The notes beneath the pieces were generated by a model that saw only the letters and a program-made list of their open reading frames with translations, did not search any database and was not told the origin of the DNA. Shown here piece by piece: positions 50,063 through 58,905 of a stretch of DNA of 64,000 nt. How positions within the stretch are numbered: the first letter of the stretch is position 1; each line of letters starts with the position of its first letter. The DNA is from Hungatella effluvii (GTDB lineage Bacteria; Bacillota; Clostridia; Lachnospirales; Lachnospiraceae), in NCBI RefSeq assembly GCF_003201875.1, contig NZ_QJKD01000007.1, positions 258,992 through 322,991 on the forward strand, written 5' to 3'. The translations under genes and the position numbers were made by a program.

Positions 50063-51943
50063 ATGCGCAAAAGCGGGCAGATAACCGTATTCTTAAGCCT
50101 GGTTATGCTGTGTGTCTGCAGTCTGGTGTGCGGGCTCGTCGAGTCCGCCAGGACCGCAGGGGCAGGCTGGTATCTGAAGATGGCAGCAGATTCCGCCATG
50201 GATTCTGTATTCAGCGGCTATCACCGGGCGGCATGGGAGCAGTACCGGCTTTTCCTGCTGGAATACGAAGATGAGGACGAGCCAGGCAGTACGTGGCTGA
50301 AGCATATGGAGCCTTATATGGAAACCCATGGCTGGTATCCGGCTGTCATTCAGTCCGCCTCGGTCAAAGAAATTTCCCGTATTACCGACGAGCACGGAGC
50401 CAATCTTAAGCAGGAGATACAGGATTACATGCGGTATGGAATCTGGGATACTGTGGCGGAAGAATCCGAAGCGGAAACTTTATGGAAGGAACTGAAAGAG
50501 GCGGAATCCCTGCAGACCGTTTCAGAGGCGTACAGCGGCCACGCGAGGGAGGCGGCACGCATGGAGCGTGCGCTTGAAGCCATATGGAAATCGCTGGAAA
50601 GCCAGGAAGAGCATCATAAAAAGGCCGCCGCCAGACTGGCCGGCTGGGATGGATCCGGTTTTCGGACCGCCGCAAAGCAGTTAAAAAAAGAGGCGGAGCG
50701 CCTTCCGGGGCTGATAAAGACCTACGCAAAGAAAGCTGACGAACTGGCTGCACATCTGGAGGAAACGAAGGCGGACACAGAGCAGCAGAGGGATGATTTA
50801 AGCGAAGGTATACGGAGCGCCATGGAGGAGGAACTGGCCAGCTATGAGTCATACATTTCTGAGAACGGAGAAAAGCGGAGGGAGATAGAAGCCATGCTCC
50901 CTGGGACAGAAGGAAATACGGCGCTGATTGACCGTGCGGTGGAGCAGTCTTATGAGGTCGAAGAGATTATTGATGATTGGGACGACGAGGACGAGGGAGA
51001 TGAACCGGATGAGGATGCATTATGGGGATCTGTTGAGGCTGTCTGGGATAGGGTGAAGATACCGGAGCTCTCCTTTCGGGCGGGGCTGAAGGAACCGGAA
51101 AAGCAGAATCTTCTGGAACAGATTCAGCAGATGGCGGGACTGGATCTGTTGATGTTAGTCCTTCCTGAAGGACAGGAGGTTTCTAAAGGTGTGATTCAGA
51201 CAAGGGGACTTCCATCGGCAATGCATACAGAAGACATTTTGAAAGATAATTTTCTGGAACGCATATTGACAGATGAATATATAGGCAGATTTTTCACCTG
51301 TTTTTTGTCGGCTGACCAGAAGGAGGTGCGTTATGAGCAGGAATATGTGCTGGGAGGCAAATCAACAGATGAAGAAAATCTGAAATTCGCTGCGGCGAGA
51401 GTTCTGGCAGTGCGGGAAGGACTTAATCTTATTCATATCTTGTCAGACAGCCAGAAGAGAGAGGAGGCGCGTGCGCTGGCCGCGGCAATTACCGGTATTA
51501 CCGGGACCGCACCGCTTACAGGGATTGTAGCGTTCTTTGTTATGACAGTATGGGCTCTGGGGGAAGCGGCGGCAGATCTAAAGGCTCTTCTGGCCGGAGA
51601 CAGAGTTCCGCTTATAAAGACGAGAGAGACGTGGAAACTGAATTTAGACGGACTTCTGACCCTGGGAGAACAGGGAAAAGTGGAAGCAGGACAGGAGACG
51701 GGGGTGGGAAAGCGCTATGAGGATTACTTGAAGATGCTGCTGTTTATAGAACCGGCAGAGCGTCTGTATTATCGGGTGATGGATGTAGTCCAGATAAATC
51801 TCTCCAGAAAACAGCCGGATTTTACCATGGAACGGTGCGCATATCAGGCCAAGATTGTTGGCACTGGTACTGGAAAGCATCTGTTTTGGCTGGGTGGGGA
51901 TCCACGCTATACCATGGAAGTGCATACAGACAAAGCATATTAG
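50063..51943 (+). CDS. DUF5702 protein, TadG-like pilus-associated membrane protein
   Basis: A 626-residue protein with an N-terminal anchor (GQITVFLSLVMLCVCSLVCG) followed by VESARTAGAGWYLKMAADSAMDS, the pattern of TadG/DUF5702 pseudopilin-like proteins in clostridial Tad loci. A long charged, coiled-coil-prone region (about 120-330) follows, with an acidic stretch near 310 and a hydrophobic segment near 500 (TGIVAFFVMTVWALG). Its mechanism is unknown. It begins two bases after the pilin stop and is probably exposed on the outer face. Confidence 0.72.
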   Translation: MRKSGQITVFLSLVMLCVCSLVCGLVESARTAGAGWYLKMAADSAMDSVFSGYHRAAWEQYRLFLLEYEDEDEPGSTWLKHMEPYMETHGWYPAVIQSASVKEISRITDEHGANLKQEIQDYMRYGIWDTVAEESEAETLWKELKEAESLQTVSEAYSGHAREAARMERALEAIWKSLESQEEHHKKAAARLAGWDGSGFRTAAKQLKKEAERLPGLIKTYAKKADELAAHLEETKADTEQQRDDLSEGIRSAMEEELASYESYISENGEKRREIEAMLPGTEGNTALIDRAVEQSYEVEEIIDDWDDEDEGDEPDEDALWGSVEAVWDRVKIPELSFRAGLKEPEKQNLLEQIQQMAGLDLLMLVLPEGQEVSKGVIQTRGLPSAMHTEDILKDNFLERILTDEYIGRFFTCFLSADQKEVRYEQEYVLGGKSTDEENLKFAAARVLAVREGLNLIHILSDSQKREEARALAAAITGITGTAPLTGIVAFFVMTVWALGEAAADLKALLAGDRVPLIKTRETWKLNLDGLLTLGEQGKVEAGQETGVGKRYEDYLKMLLFIEPAERLYYRVMDVVQINLSRKQPDFTMERCAYQAKIVGTGTGKHLFWLGGDPRYTMEVHTDKAY

Positions 51944-51961
51944 AACAGGAGGCGATGGATA

Positions 51962-52927
51962 ATGCCCTTTTTTCAGCGGCCCTTATCAAAGGATTTTAAT
52001 AAAAAAAGATCAGTTACTCTCCAGGTACGAATCCCCCTTGAGATTTACGGCCTCCCTGTAAAGAGGGTATTATCTTTCGCCTCCCCCCGGCATGTCTGGT
52101 ACCGGCAGCTGGGAGATCGGCTTCGTGTGTGCGGCAGCATTACGGTAGAAGCCGCGCTGGCACTGCCGCTGTTCCTGTTTGCCATGATGATGCTGATGAT
52201 TCCGATGGTACTGATGAATGAGAGCAGAAAAATACAGACGGAGCTGGAACAGGTGTGCGCGGAAATCAGCCAGTATGCGGGGGTGCTGTCCGATTCCACG
52301 CTGGAAAGCGAAGTCTATAAGAAAAGCGGAATTCCGGAGGAACTCATTGAGGATATGACGAGGACAGGCTTTCGCTTATATGCGGAAGGAAGGATAAGAA
52401 GCCGGATTCAAACGGAGAAGGCCGGTCAGTTTTCCCTGACCGGCTCCCGGATTCTGGAGGACGGAGAAACCATAGACTTAATTCTCAGCTACCAGATGGT
52501 TCTTCCATTTCCCGTGTTTCGCATGAAGAGTGTGCCAATGACGGCCAGAAGCTGCAGAAGAGCATGGATCGGCAGAGACGGCGGAAAGAGGAATGGAGAT
52601 ACCGGACAGGATATGGAAGATGAACTGGTCTATATCGGCAAGAGCAGTACCCGGTACCATAGAAACAGGAATTGCCACTATCTTTACAATTATATCAGCG
52701 TAATCTCTTTTGCAGATGTAGGAACTGTGAGAAATTCTGATGGAAGGAAGTATAAATCATGTGCCAGATGCGGCGGCCTTGCGGGACCGGGAAGTTCTGT
52801 ATATATCATGCCAAGCGGGGAGAGCTATCATGGCGACAGGAATTGTTCCTCTATTGTCGCTTATGTGCGTGCGGTGCCGTTGTCGGAGGTGGAATATCTG
52901 GGGCCATGTTCTTATTGCGCGAAATAG
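51962..52927 (+). CDS. TadE-like pseudopilin with twin C-terminal His/Cys repeats
   Basis: A 321-residue protein. After a cytoplasmic N-terminal stretch of about 60 residues comes the TadE-type segment GSITVEAALALPLFLFAMMM (Glu in pilin-like position). An extracytoplasmic region follows, and then two related repeats of about 45 residues: RYHRNRNCHYL...CARCGG (about 230-275) and SYHGDRNCSSI...CSYC (about 283-320). Each presents one His and three Cys in the spacing YHxxxxC...CxxC, a likely metal site. The repeats resemble a small C-terminal module found on some extracellular bacterial proteins. Function is not known. Confidence 0.72.
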   Translation: MPFFQRPLSKDFNKKRSVTLQVRIPLEIYGLPVKRVLSFASPRHVWYRQLGDRLRVCGSITVEAALALPLFLFAMMMLMIPMVLMNESRKIQTELEQVCAEISQYAGVLSDSTLESEVYKKSGIPEELIEDMTRTGFRLYAEGRIRSRIQTEKAGQFSLTGSRILEDGETIDLILSYQMVLPFPVFRMKSVPMTARSCRRAWIGRDGGKRNGDTGQDMEDELVYIGKSSTRYHRNRNCHYLYNYISVISFADVGTVRNSDGRKYKSCARCGGLAGPGSSVYIMPSGESYHGDRNCSSIVAYVRAVPLSEVEYLGPCSYCAK

Positions 52928-52954
52928 AGAGGGACCGGGAAAGGAGGAGACTCA

Positions 52955-53392
52955 ATGGAAGATATAAGATGGGTACATATAATATTTATGACATTTTTAG
53001 CGGCTGCGGCCTGGCAGGATTTGCGGAATAAAAGTGTAAGTGTATGGCTGTATCTGGGCTATGGGGCAGTTGCAGGTGCCATCAGGCTGACTGGTGGGGA
53101 GCCTGTTTTACAGGCCCTGAGCGGGGGGCTGGTGGGGGTGGTGCTTTTGGCAGCAGGCTGGCTGACCGCAGGTGCGATCGGAATTGGCGATGGCTTGTTT
53201 TTCGTGGTCAGTGGGCTTTACTTAAGCTTTTATGATAATGTGCGGCTGCTTTTATACGGAATACTATGGGGCGGTATATTTTGCCTGTTTCTATTTTTGT
53301 ATGGGAAAAAACATGGAATAAATATACACAGAATGACGGTGCCATTTTTACCGTTCCTCATTCCCGGGTGGATCTGGATGGTGATTTCATGA
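52955..53392 (+). CDS. Prepilin peptidase (A24 family), second copy
   Basis: A 145-residue membrane protein with about four to five helices. The two catalytic Asp residues are in AWQDLRNKSVSVW (near residue 22) and GIGDGLF (GxGD, near residue 75). It is shorter than the first copy at 45072-45596 and differs in sequence, so the locus has two processing enzymes, possibly with different substrates (Flp pilin versus TadE-like proteins). AAGGAGGAGAC precedes ATG 52955. It overlaps the following gene by four bases. Confidence 0.78.
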   Translation: MEDIRWVHIIFMTFLAAAAWQDLRNKSVSVWLYLGYGAVAGAIRLTGGEPVLQALSGGLVGVVLLAAGWLTAGAIGIGDGLFFVVSGLYLSFYDNVRLLLYGILWGGIFCLFLFLYGKKHGINIHRMTVPFLPFLIPGWIWMVIS

Positions 53393-53778
53393 AAAAAAGA
53401 CTGGCAGGAAGTTATACCATAGAGGCAGCCTTTGTTATGGCGCTTGTCCTGTGGGCAGTTTTGTTTTCTGTTCAGGCAGCATACAGGCTGCGGGATGAGA
53501 CAGTGGGAGCGATGGCACTGCAGGGAGCCTCAGAGTATTTACGTCATGGAGAGGAGATTACGGAGGAGGCGGCGGCAGCCTATGCAGAACGCCTGGCAGG
53601 AAGACCATTCTCCTGGAGCGGCTATAAATTCATCATAGAGGAAAAAAGAACGGCACTGATGGGGCGGAGCGTCAGCGCCTCTGGAAAAGGGGGAACCTGG
53701 TCCCTTCTAATCCGCCAGAATGAATATGATCCGGAGAATTTTCTTCGGATGTGCAGTCTTTTAAACCAGGAGGAATGA
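53389..53778 (+). CDS. Small TadE-like pseudopilin
   Basis: A 129-residue protein with a short basic leader, the pilin-like segment GSYTIEAAFVMALVLWAVLF (Glu at the pilin position) and a globular outer part. It is probably a minor pseudopilin processed by the peptidase encoded just before it. ATG 53389 overlaps the upstream stop (ATGA). There are no Cys repeats of the kind seen in the longer TadE-like protein. Confidence 0.78.
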   Translation: MKKRLAGSYTIEAAFVMALVLWAVLFSVQAAYRLRDETVGAMALQGASEYLRHGEEITEEAAAAYAERLAGRPFSWSGYKFIIEEKRTALMGRSVSASGKGGTWSLLIRQNEYDPENFLRMCSLLNQEE

Positions 53779-53779
53779 A

Positions 53780-55219
53780 ATGGAAATTACATATAAAAGA
53801 GAACTGAAGCATAATTATCTGATTATTATCCCGGAAGAAACTTTCTACGACAGCTATGAGATACGGATGATGGCCTCCAACTGTATCGATGGACTTTTGA
53901 AATTTCATGTGAAGCAGGTGGATAACATAAGATCTTACTACTATGAGATCACATCAAGACAGCCTCTGACGCGGCTTCTGGAATACCAGAGCCTGGGGGC
54001 AGAGGAGCTCCGATGCCTGATTACGGGGATCGTCAGGACTCTGGAGCGGATGGAGACGTATTTGCTGCAGGAAGGCCAGATTTTGTTAGAGCCGGATTAT
54101 ATCTATGTGGAGCCAGAAAATTTTACAATGTATCTCTGTCTCATTCCAGGACGTCAGGGGATATTTCCGGAAGAGATGACGGCTCTTCTGCAATACCTTC
54201 TGGGAAAGGTGAATCATCAGGATAAGGAGTGTGTAGTAATGGCATACGGACTTTATCAGGAGAGCTTAAAGGAGAACTATGGAATGGGGGATCTTCTGAG
54301 GCTGACAGGCCGGGACAAGTCTGATGACATGAGAAACGAGTGGGGGAAAGAGCCGGAGATGAAAGATAATGACTGGCAGGCGGATGCGATGGAAACCGAT
54401 GGAGAGGCGGAGCTGATACGACCGGTGAGCAGGAATAAAAAAGCGGTGCGAAGACAACCGGAGTGGAAAGAGCGCGAAAAAAAGGTGTTTGAGAACAAAA
54501 CTATATTACAGGAGGGCAGTAAAAAGAGAGAAGAAAGTCTGGTGGAAAGGAGAGCTCTGGTCCGCAATATTTTAACCTTTGCCGTTATTGCTGCAGGCGG
54601 ACCTGTTTTTTGCTGGTTTTTATATGGAGAAAGAGGTATAAAACAATACTGGCCGCTTCTGGTGGCACTGGATGTGCTGACAGCGATTTTTTTATTTGTG
54701 CGTATCGTCATTCCAAAATTACTGGAGGGAGATCAGAAAGAAGGAGATTTTGTTGAACGAGAGGACAAAAACAGATATGATGAGGAAGAAAGTCGCCATG
54801 AGTGGCAGATGGTGTTTCAGGAAGAACCTGAGAACAGTCATGATATTCCAGTTGCAGGTAATCATGAGGTAAATTTTAAGAATGAGGAGTGTACTACGGC
54901 CCTTTTGACTGAACAGGAACGGCCTTTAAATTCCAGATGCCTCCGCAGTACAGAACCGGGAATCCCCGACATTATCATTTCCTACGTTCCGTTTATTATT
55001 GGTAAACAGGAAGGACTGGCAGACTATGTATTATCCCGTGATACAGTCAGCCGTCTCCATGCGAGAATAGACAGAGAGGGGGAGGAATACAGGATTACGG
55101 ATTTAAATTCGACAAACGGAACTACGGTAGGCGGAAGGCTGCTGGAGATGAACGAAACCGCGGTACTTTTGCCTGGAGAAGAAGTTTATATTGCAAATAT
55201 TGGATTTATATTTACATAA
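53780..55219 (+). CDS. DUF6382 and FHA-domain membrane protein
   Basis: A 479-residue protein with an N-terminal cytoplasmic domain matching DUF6382 (about 1-165, ELKHNYLIIIPEETFYDSYE), a charged linker, two membrane segments (about 255-310) and a C-terminal FHA domain (about 400-479, LSRDTVSRLHARIDREG and TDLNSTNGTTVGG). FHA domains bind phosphothreonine, so a Ser/Thr kinase may control pilus assembly, although none is encoded here. It closes the Tad locus. Start ATG 53780 follows CAGGAGGAATGAA. Confidence 0.83.
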   Translation: MEITYKRELKHNYLIIIPEETFYDSYEIRMMASNCIDGLLKFHVKQVDNIRSYYYEITSRQPLTRLLEYQSLGAEELRCLITGIVRTLERMETYLLQEGQILLEPDYIYVEPENFTMYLCLIPGRQGIFPEEMTALLQYLLGKVNHQDKECVVMAYGLYQESLKENYGMGDLLRLTGRDKSDDMRNEWGKEPEMKDNDWQADAMETDGEAELIRPVSRNKKAVRRQPEWKEREKKVFENKTILQEGSKKREESLVERRALVRNILTFAVIAAGGPVFCWFLYGERGIKQYWPLLVALDVLTAIFLFVRIVIPKLLEGDQKEGDFVEREDKNRYDEEESRHEWQMVFQEEPENSHDIPVAGNHEVNFKNEECTTALLTEQERPLNSRCLRSTEPGIPDIIISYVPFIIGKQEGLADYVLSRDTVSRLHARIDREGEEYRITDLNSTNGTTVGGRLLEMNETAVLLPGEEVYIANIGFIFT

Positions 55220-55266
55220 AGCGGCAAATTGTGCTAGAATGGTCGTATGATTATAAGGAGAGCACA

Positions 55267-55887
55267 ATGGAAGATTTGTACGGACGAAAAAAAGCATATG
55301 TAAATACCGGCCTTATCGCGTTAAACGTGCTGTACTTCCTTTTTCTGGAGGCGACAGGTTCTTCGGAGAATACATCATTCATGGTGGCGCACGGCGCCAT
55401 GTATGCGCCGCTGGTAATAGAAAAAGGTGAATATTACCGGTTGATTACCTCTGTATTTATGCACTTTGGAATCAGCCATATTATGAACAATATGTTGATT
55501 CTTTTTATCCTGGGTGATAATCTGGAAAGAGCCCTGGGTCATATAAAATATCTGTTTTTCTACCTGATCTGCGGAGTGGGGGCGAATATCGTATCCATGG
55601 CCGTTAATTTAGGGGAGTACCGAAACGTCGTATCAGCCGGCGCTTCGGGAGCTATATTTGGTGTGATAGGCGGACTTTTATACGCCGTCATCATAAATCG
55701 TGGCCGGTTGGAAGACTTGAGTACCAGACAGCTGGTTGTGATGATTGTATGTTCCCTGTATTTTGGCTTTACCAGCACAGGTGTTGATAATGCCGCGCAT
55801 ATTGCAGGTTTATTAATAGGCATTGTAATGGGGATCCTTTTATATCGCAGGCCCAGGAAAAAACGCAATACCGAGATATGGGGATAA
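55267..55887 (+). CDS. Rhomboid intramembrane serine protease
   Basis: A 206-residue membrane protein with about six helices. It has the rhomboid HxxxNM-type segment HIMNNMLILF (residues 71-80), catalytic Ser127 in AGASGAIFG and catalytic His179 in NAAHIAG. It would cleave membrane proteins within the bilayer. ATG 55267 has AAGGAG upstream; the earlier in-frame start adds 12 residues without a site. It lies 47 bases after the FHA gene, so a link to pilus proteins is possible but unproven. Confidence 0.9.
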   Translation: MEDLYGRKKAYVNTGLIALNVLYFLFLEATGSSENTSFMVAHGAMYAPLVIEKGEYYRLITSVFMHFGISHIMNNMLILFILGDNLERALGHIKYLFFYLICGVGANIVSMAVNLGEYRNVVSAGASGAIFGVIGGLLYAVIINRGRLEDLSTRQLVVMIVCSLYFGFTSTGVDNAAHIAGLLIGIVMGILLYRRPRKKRNTEIWG

Positions 55888-55906
55888 AATGGAAGGAGGT
55901 GAGAGT

Positions 55907-56323
55907 GTGAGGGATGACAATTGTATTTTCTGCAAAATTGCTAATGGCGAGATACCGTCAGAAACCATTTACGAAGACGAGACGTTCCGTGTAATTCTGG
56001 ATTTGGGCCCGGCATCAAAAGGACATGCTTTGATTCTTCCAAAGCAGCATTACAGCGACATCTGCGAGTTGGATGAGGATGTTGCGGCCAAGGTCCTTCC
56101 ACTGGCAGCAAAGATAGGAACGGCGATGAAAAAATCTTTGAATTGCGCCGGGTTTAACGTAGTCCAGAATAACGGGGTGGAAGCAGGACAGACTGTATTT
56201 CATTTTCATGTGCACATTATTCCTCGTTATGAGAAAGGGCCTGTTATGGTTTCGTGGGTACCGGGAGAGGTGAGCCCGGAAGAATTAACAGAAACAGGAG
56301 CTGCCATAAGGAGCACCCTGTAA
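55907..56323 (+). CDS. HIT-family nucleotide hydrolase/transferase
   Basis: A 138-residue protein with the N-terminal metal-type CIFCKIANGEIPSE segment (two Cys) and the HIT motif HFHVHIIPR containing the catalytic His. It belongs to the Hint/HIT branch that hydrolyses AMP-linked small molecules. GTG 55907 is chosen because GGAGGTGA is correctly placed; ATG 55889 would overlap that site. It lies between the rhomboid and the sigma-factor genes on the same strand. Confidence 0.93.
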   Translation: MRDDNCIFCKIANGEIPSETIYEDETFRVILDLGPASKGHALILPKQHYSDICELDEDVAAKVLPLAAKIGTAMKKSLNCAGFNVVQNNGVEAGQTVFHFHVHIIPRYEKGPVMVSWVPGEVSPEELTETGAAIRSTL

Positions 56324-56341
56324 TCAAAGGGGGCATAGGAG

Positions 56342-56884
56342 ATGAGCATGCAACAAGATGAAGATATGCTGTTACAGTCGATTTACGAAGAGTATCAGGG
56401 AACGCTCCGCCGAATTGCGAGAGCGCTGAATGTTCCCAATATGGAACTTGAAGATGTTGTCCAGGAAACTTTCATAGCTTATTTTAGGAAGTATTCATTA
56501 ACATGGTCTCCAACACGCAAGAAAGCGATGCTGGTGAAAATCCTGAAAGGAAAAGCGATTGACTGCCTCAGAAAGAATGGACGCTATGAAAAGGTCAGTC
56601 TTGATGAGGAGAATTCAGTTAGATGTATTGAGATGCTGACCACGTACGTGGTAACGGATCCCATTGATATTATTATCAGTGAGGAAGCAATACAGAGAAT
56701 TACCACGGAAATCGCCAATATGAGACAGGAATGGAAAGAGATGGCTGTTCTGTATTTCCTTGAACAGAGAACCATACCGGAGATCTGTGAAATGCTGGAG
56801 ATACCGGGAACGGTATGCCGCTCCCGGATTTACAGGACAAGAATGTGTCTGAAAAAGATTCTCGGACCCAAATACGATATTTAA
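56342..56884 (+). CDS. Sigma-70-family RNA polymerase sigma factor (ECF-like)
   Basis: A 180-residue sigma factor with region 2 (LEDVVQETFIAYFRKY near residue 38 and the TWSPTRKKAMLVKILKGKAI stretch) and region 4 (LEQRTIPEICEMLEIPGTV near residue 140, ending in SRIYRTRMCLKKILG). It would redirect RNA polymerase to a small regulon. An anti-sigma-like membrane protein gene lies 1.2 kb away beyond an oppositely oriented murG. It follows the HIT gene closely and may be cotranscribed with it. Confidence 0.87.
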   Translation: MSMQQDEDMLLQSIYEEYQGTLRRIARALNVPNMELEDVVQETFIAYFRKYSLTWSPTRKKAMLVKILKGKAIDCLRKNGRYEKVSLDEENSVRCIEMLTTYVVTDPIDIIISEEAIQRITTEIANMRQEWKEMAVLYFLEQRTIPEICEMLEIPGTVCRSRIYRTRMCLKKILGPKYDI

Positions 56885-56898
56885 AAATTTAATAATGT

Positions 56899-57966
56899 TT
56901 AGTTTGAAGCCAGAGATTCGATCATATCCACGATTGTATCGACGGCATTATGCAATTCACTTTGTTCCATGCGGCTGATATAGGTTTGACGGTCATTATA
57001 TGTTTGGGTAATGGCCTGGAACAGGGAATCGTCAGATAGATTTTCTTCTTCCAGGACGCAGCTGAAGCCCTGTTTTTCGAATGACCGCGCATTTAGGATC
57101 TGGTCACCGCGGCTGGCAGCAGCAGAAAGTGGAATCAGGATATTAGGCTTATGGAGTGCCAGAATTTCACAGATAGAATTGGCACCTGCTCTTGATATCA
57201 TTAGATCCGCTGCAGCGAATAAATGTTTCAAAGGTGCGTCAACGTACTCGTACTGTACATATCCTTCGGTGGTTTTCAGACTTTCATCCAGATTGCCCTT
57301 GCCGCAGATATGTATTACCTGGAAGGTCTCAAGCAGTTTTGAAAGTATATGGCGTACAGAGCGGTTAACGGTAACAGAACCGAGACTACCGCCGATAATA
57401 AGAATGATAGGGCGGTTGGCAGACAAACCGGTATATTTAAGCCCGGTAAGCCGATCGCCCTGCAACAGTTCTTTGCGTATCGGTGAACCGGTAAGGCATG
57501 CCTTTTCTTTTGGAAGGTATCCCAGAGTTTCTGGGAAATTACAGCAGACTTTTGCCGCTGATGGAATACAGATTTTATTAGCCAGTCCGGGGGTCATATC
57601 GGATTCATGGATAATAACCGGAATTTTATAATGCTTTGCCGCAAGAACAACGGGAACGGCAACAAAACCGCCTTTGGAGAAGACGACATCAGGCCGGTGG
57701 AGTTTTATCAGCTTCAGGGCCTCGCCATAGCCTTTCACAACGCGGAATGGGTCGGAGAAATTTTTGATGTCAAAATATCTGCGGAGTTTACCGGAGGAGA
57801 TACCATCATAGGGAATACCCACTCCTTCGATGAGTTTCCGTTCGATTCCCTGATAGGATCCAATGTAACGGATCTCATAGCCATGTTCTTTCAGAGATGG
57901 AATCAGAGCAAGGTTCGGGGTAACATGTCCGGCGGTCCCGCCGCCGGTTAAAATGATTTTTTTCAT
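56899..57966 (-). CDS. murG: MurG-type UDP-GlcNAc transferase (lipid II formation)
   Basis: A 355-residue GT28 glycosyltransferase. It has the N-terminal GGGTAGHVTPNLALI (residues 8-22) and the C-terminal donor-binding region SRAGANSICEILALHKPNIL with SAAASRGDQILNA. It adds GlcNAc to lipid I at the inner membrane face. It stands alone, outside any dcw cell-division cluster, so it may be a second MurG copy or an accessory one. It is inserted antiparallel between the sigma factor and the anti-sigma-like gene. Confidence 0.92.
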   Translation of the reverse strand: MKKIILTGGGTAGHVTPNLALIPSLKEHGYEIRYIGSYQGIERKLIEGVGIPYDGISSGKLRRYFDIKNFSDPFRVVKGYGEALKLIKLHRPDVVFSKGGFVAVPVVLAAKHYKIPVIIHESDMTPGLANKICIPSAAKVCCNFPETLGYLPKEKACLTGSPIRKELLQGDRLTGLKYTGLSANRPIILIIGGSLGSVTVNRSVRHILSKLLETFQVIHICGKGNLDESLKTTEGYVQYEYVDAPLKHLFAAADLMISRAGANSICEILALHKPNILIPLSAAASRGDQILNARSFEKQGFSCVLEEENLSDDSLFQAITQTYNDRQTYISRMEQSELHNAVDTIVDMIESLASN

Positions 57967-57998
57967 AAGACGTTGCCTCCCAATATCGATATACTATT

Positions 57999-58026
57999 AT
58001 AGTAAACGTTAGCAACAAAATGTCAA
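57999..58026 (-). promoter_or_regulatory. Promoter for murG
   Basis: On the minus strand a consensus TTGACA (58026-58021) precedes TACTAT (58004-57999) by 16 bp; TATAAT at 58001-57996 gives 19 bp. Confidence 0.65.
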
Positions 58027-58077
58027 CCCCAAAGCGTGTGGGAACTTCAGGATAACCTGTAATTATGAGGTGTGTGC

Positions 58078-58893
58078 GTGGACCAAGATAGGAATCATGG
58101 AAAAAAATGTTCTGTTTTCAAGCGAATAAAATATTTTTTAACACGACAAGTAAGAATGGATGCACGGTTGCTTGATTTTATGCAGGAGCACCCGGAAATA
58201 GCACCAGATTCTGATCTACTTGAAGCACCGCCCGGTGAATTTCAGAAAATATTGGCTGAGATGGATAAAAGAGGAATCAAACCTGCTGTTAAAAGGCAGG
58301 TAAAACTAAAAAACAGTCTGACCAACGCAGGAAGATATATGCATAGGCCTGCGTTTGTTGCGCTGTTAGTGGTTTTGATAATTGGTGGGACTTCTGTGGG
58401 GACATCGGCGAAGAAGGCTTATGATTATAGGGTTAGAGAGACGGCAGCAGGAAAGAGTAATATAGTTTGGAATAATGACCAGTATGTAATACAAAAAAAT
58501 GAGGGGATAGAAGAAGTATATAAAGAAATAGAAAATAGTTTAGGCATTAAGGCATTAAAAATATCCGTAATTCCTATAGAGATGAAGTATGATCATTTAG
58601 AAATAAAAGAAGGTATAGCAACAATGAAATTTACTTTCAAAGATCGTTTATTTTGTTTTGTTCAAGCTAAAAATAATGTTGCATCTTCAAATAATGTAGT
58701 ATCAGATAGAGATAAAAGCAATGAAATTTATAATTTATGGTTGGATAAGACAATAGTAATAGAAAAAAATGAATTGCCCAATGATCGGATCGAGTATAGT
58801 ACTTACTTAGAAATCAATGGAGCTTACTACTATCTATATGGAATCATGGAAAAAGATGAATTTGAAAATATAGTAAGTGAATTAAGATTTTAG
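58078..58893 (+). CDS. Single-pass membrane protein, anti-sigma-like
   Basis: A 271-residue protein with a cytoplasmic N-terminal part of about 95 residues, one membrane helix (PAFVALLVVLIIGGTSVGTS) and an extracytoplasmic domain of about 150 residues rich in Lys and Asn. This layout fits anti-sigma or sensor proteins associated with clostridial ECF factors, but no named domain is certain. The second half of the gene is clearly AT-rich, unlike its neighbours, which suggests acquired DNA. The start is GTG 58078, with GAGG seven bases upstream; GTG 58072 is an alternative. Confidence 0.6.
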   Translation: MDQDRNHGKKCSVFKRIKYFLTRQVRMDARLLDFMQEHPEIAPDSDLLEAPPGEFQKILAEMDKRGIKPAVKRQVKLKNSLTNAGRYMHRPAFVALLVVLIIGGTSVGTSAKKAYDYRVRETAAGKSNIVWNNDQYVIQKNEGIEEVYKEIENSLGIKALKISVIPIEMKYDHLEIKEGIATMKFTFKDRLFCFVQAKNNVASSNNVVSDRDKSNEIYNLWLDKTIVIEKNELPNDRIEYSTYLEINGAYYYLYGIMEKDEFENIVSELRF

Positions 58894-58905
58894 GAGAAGA
58901 AAATC

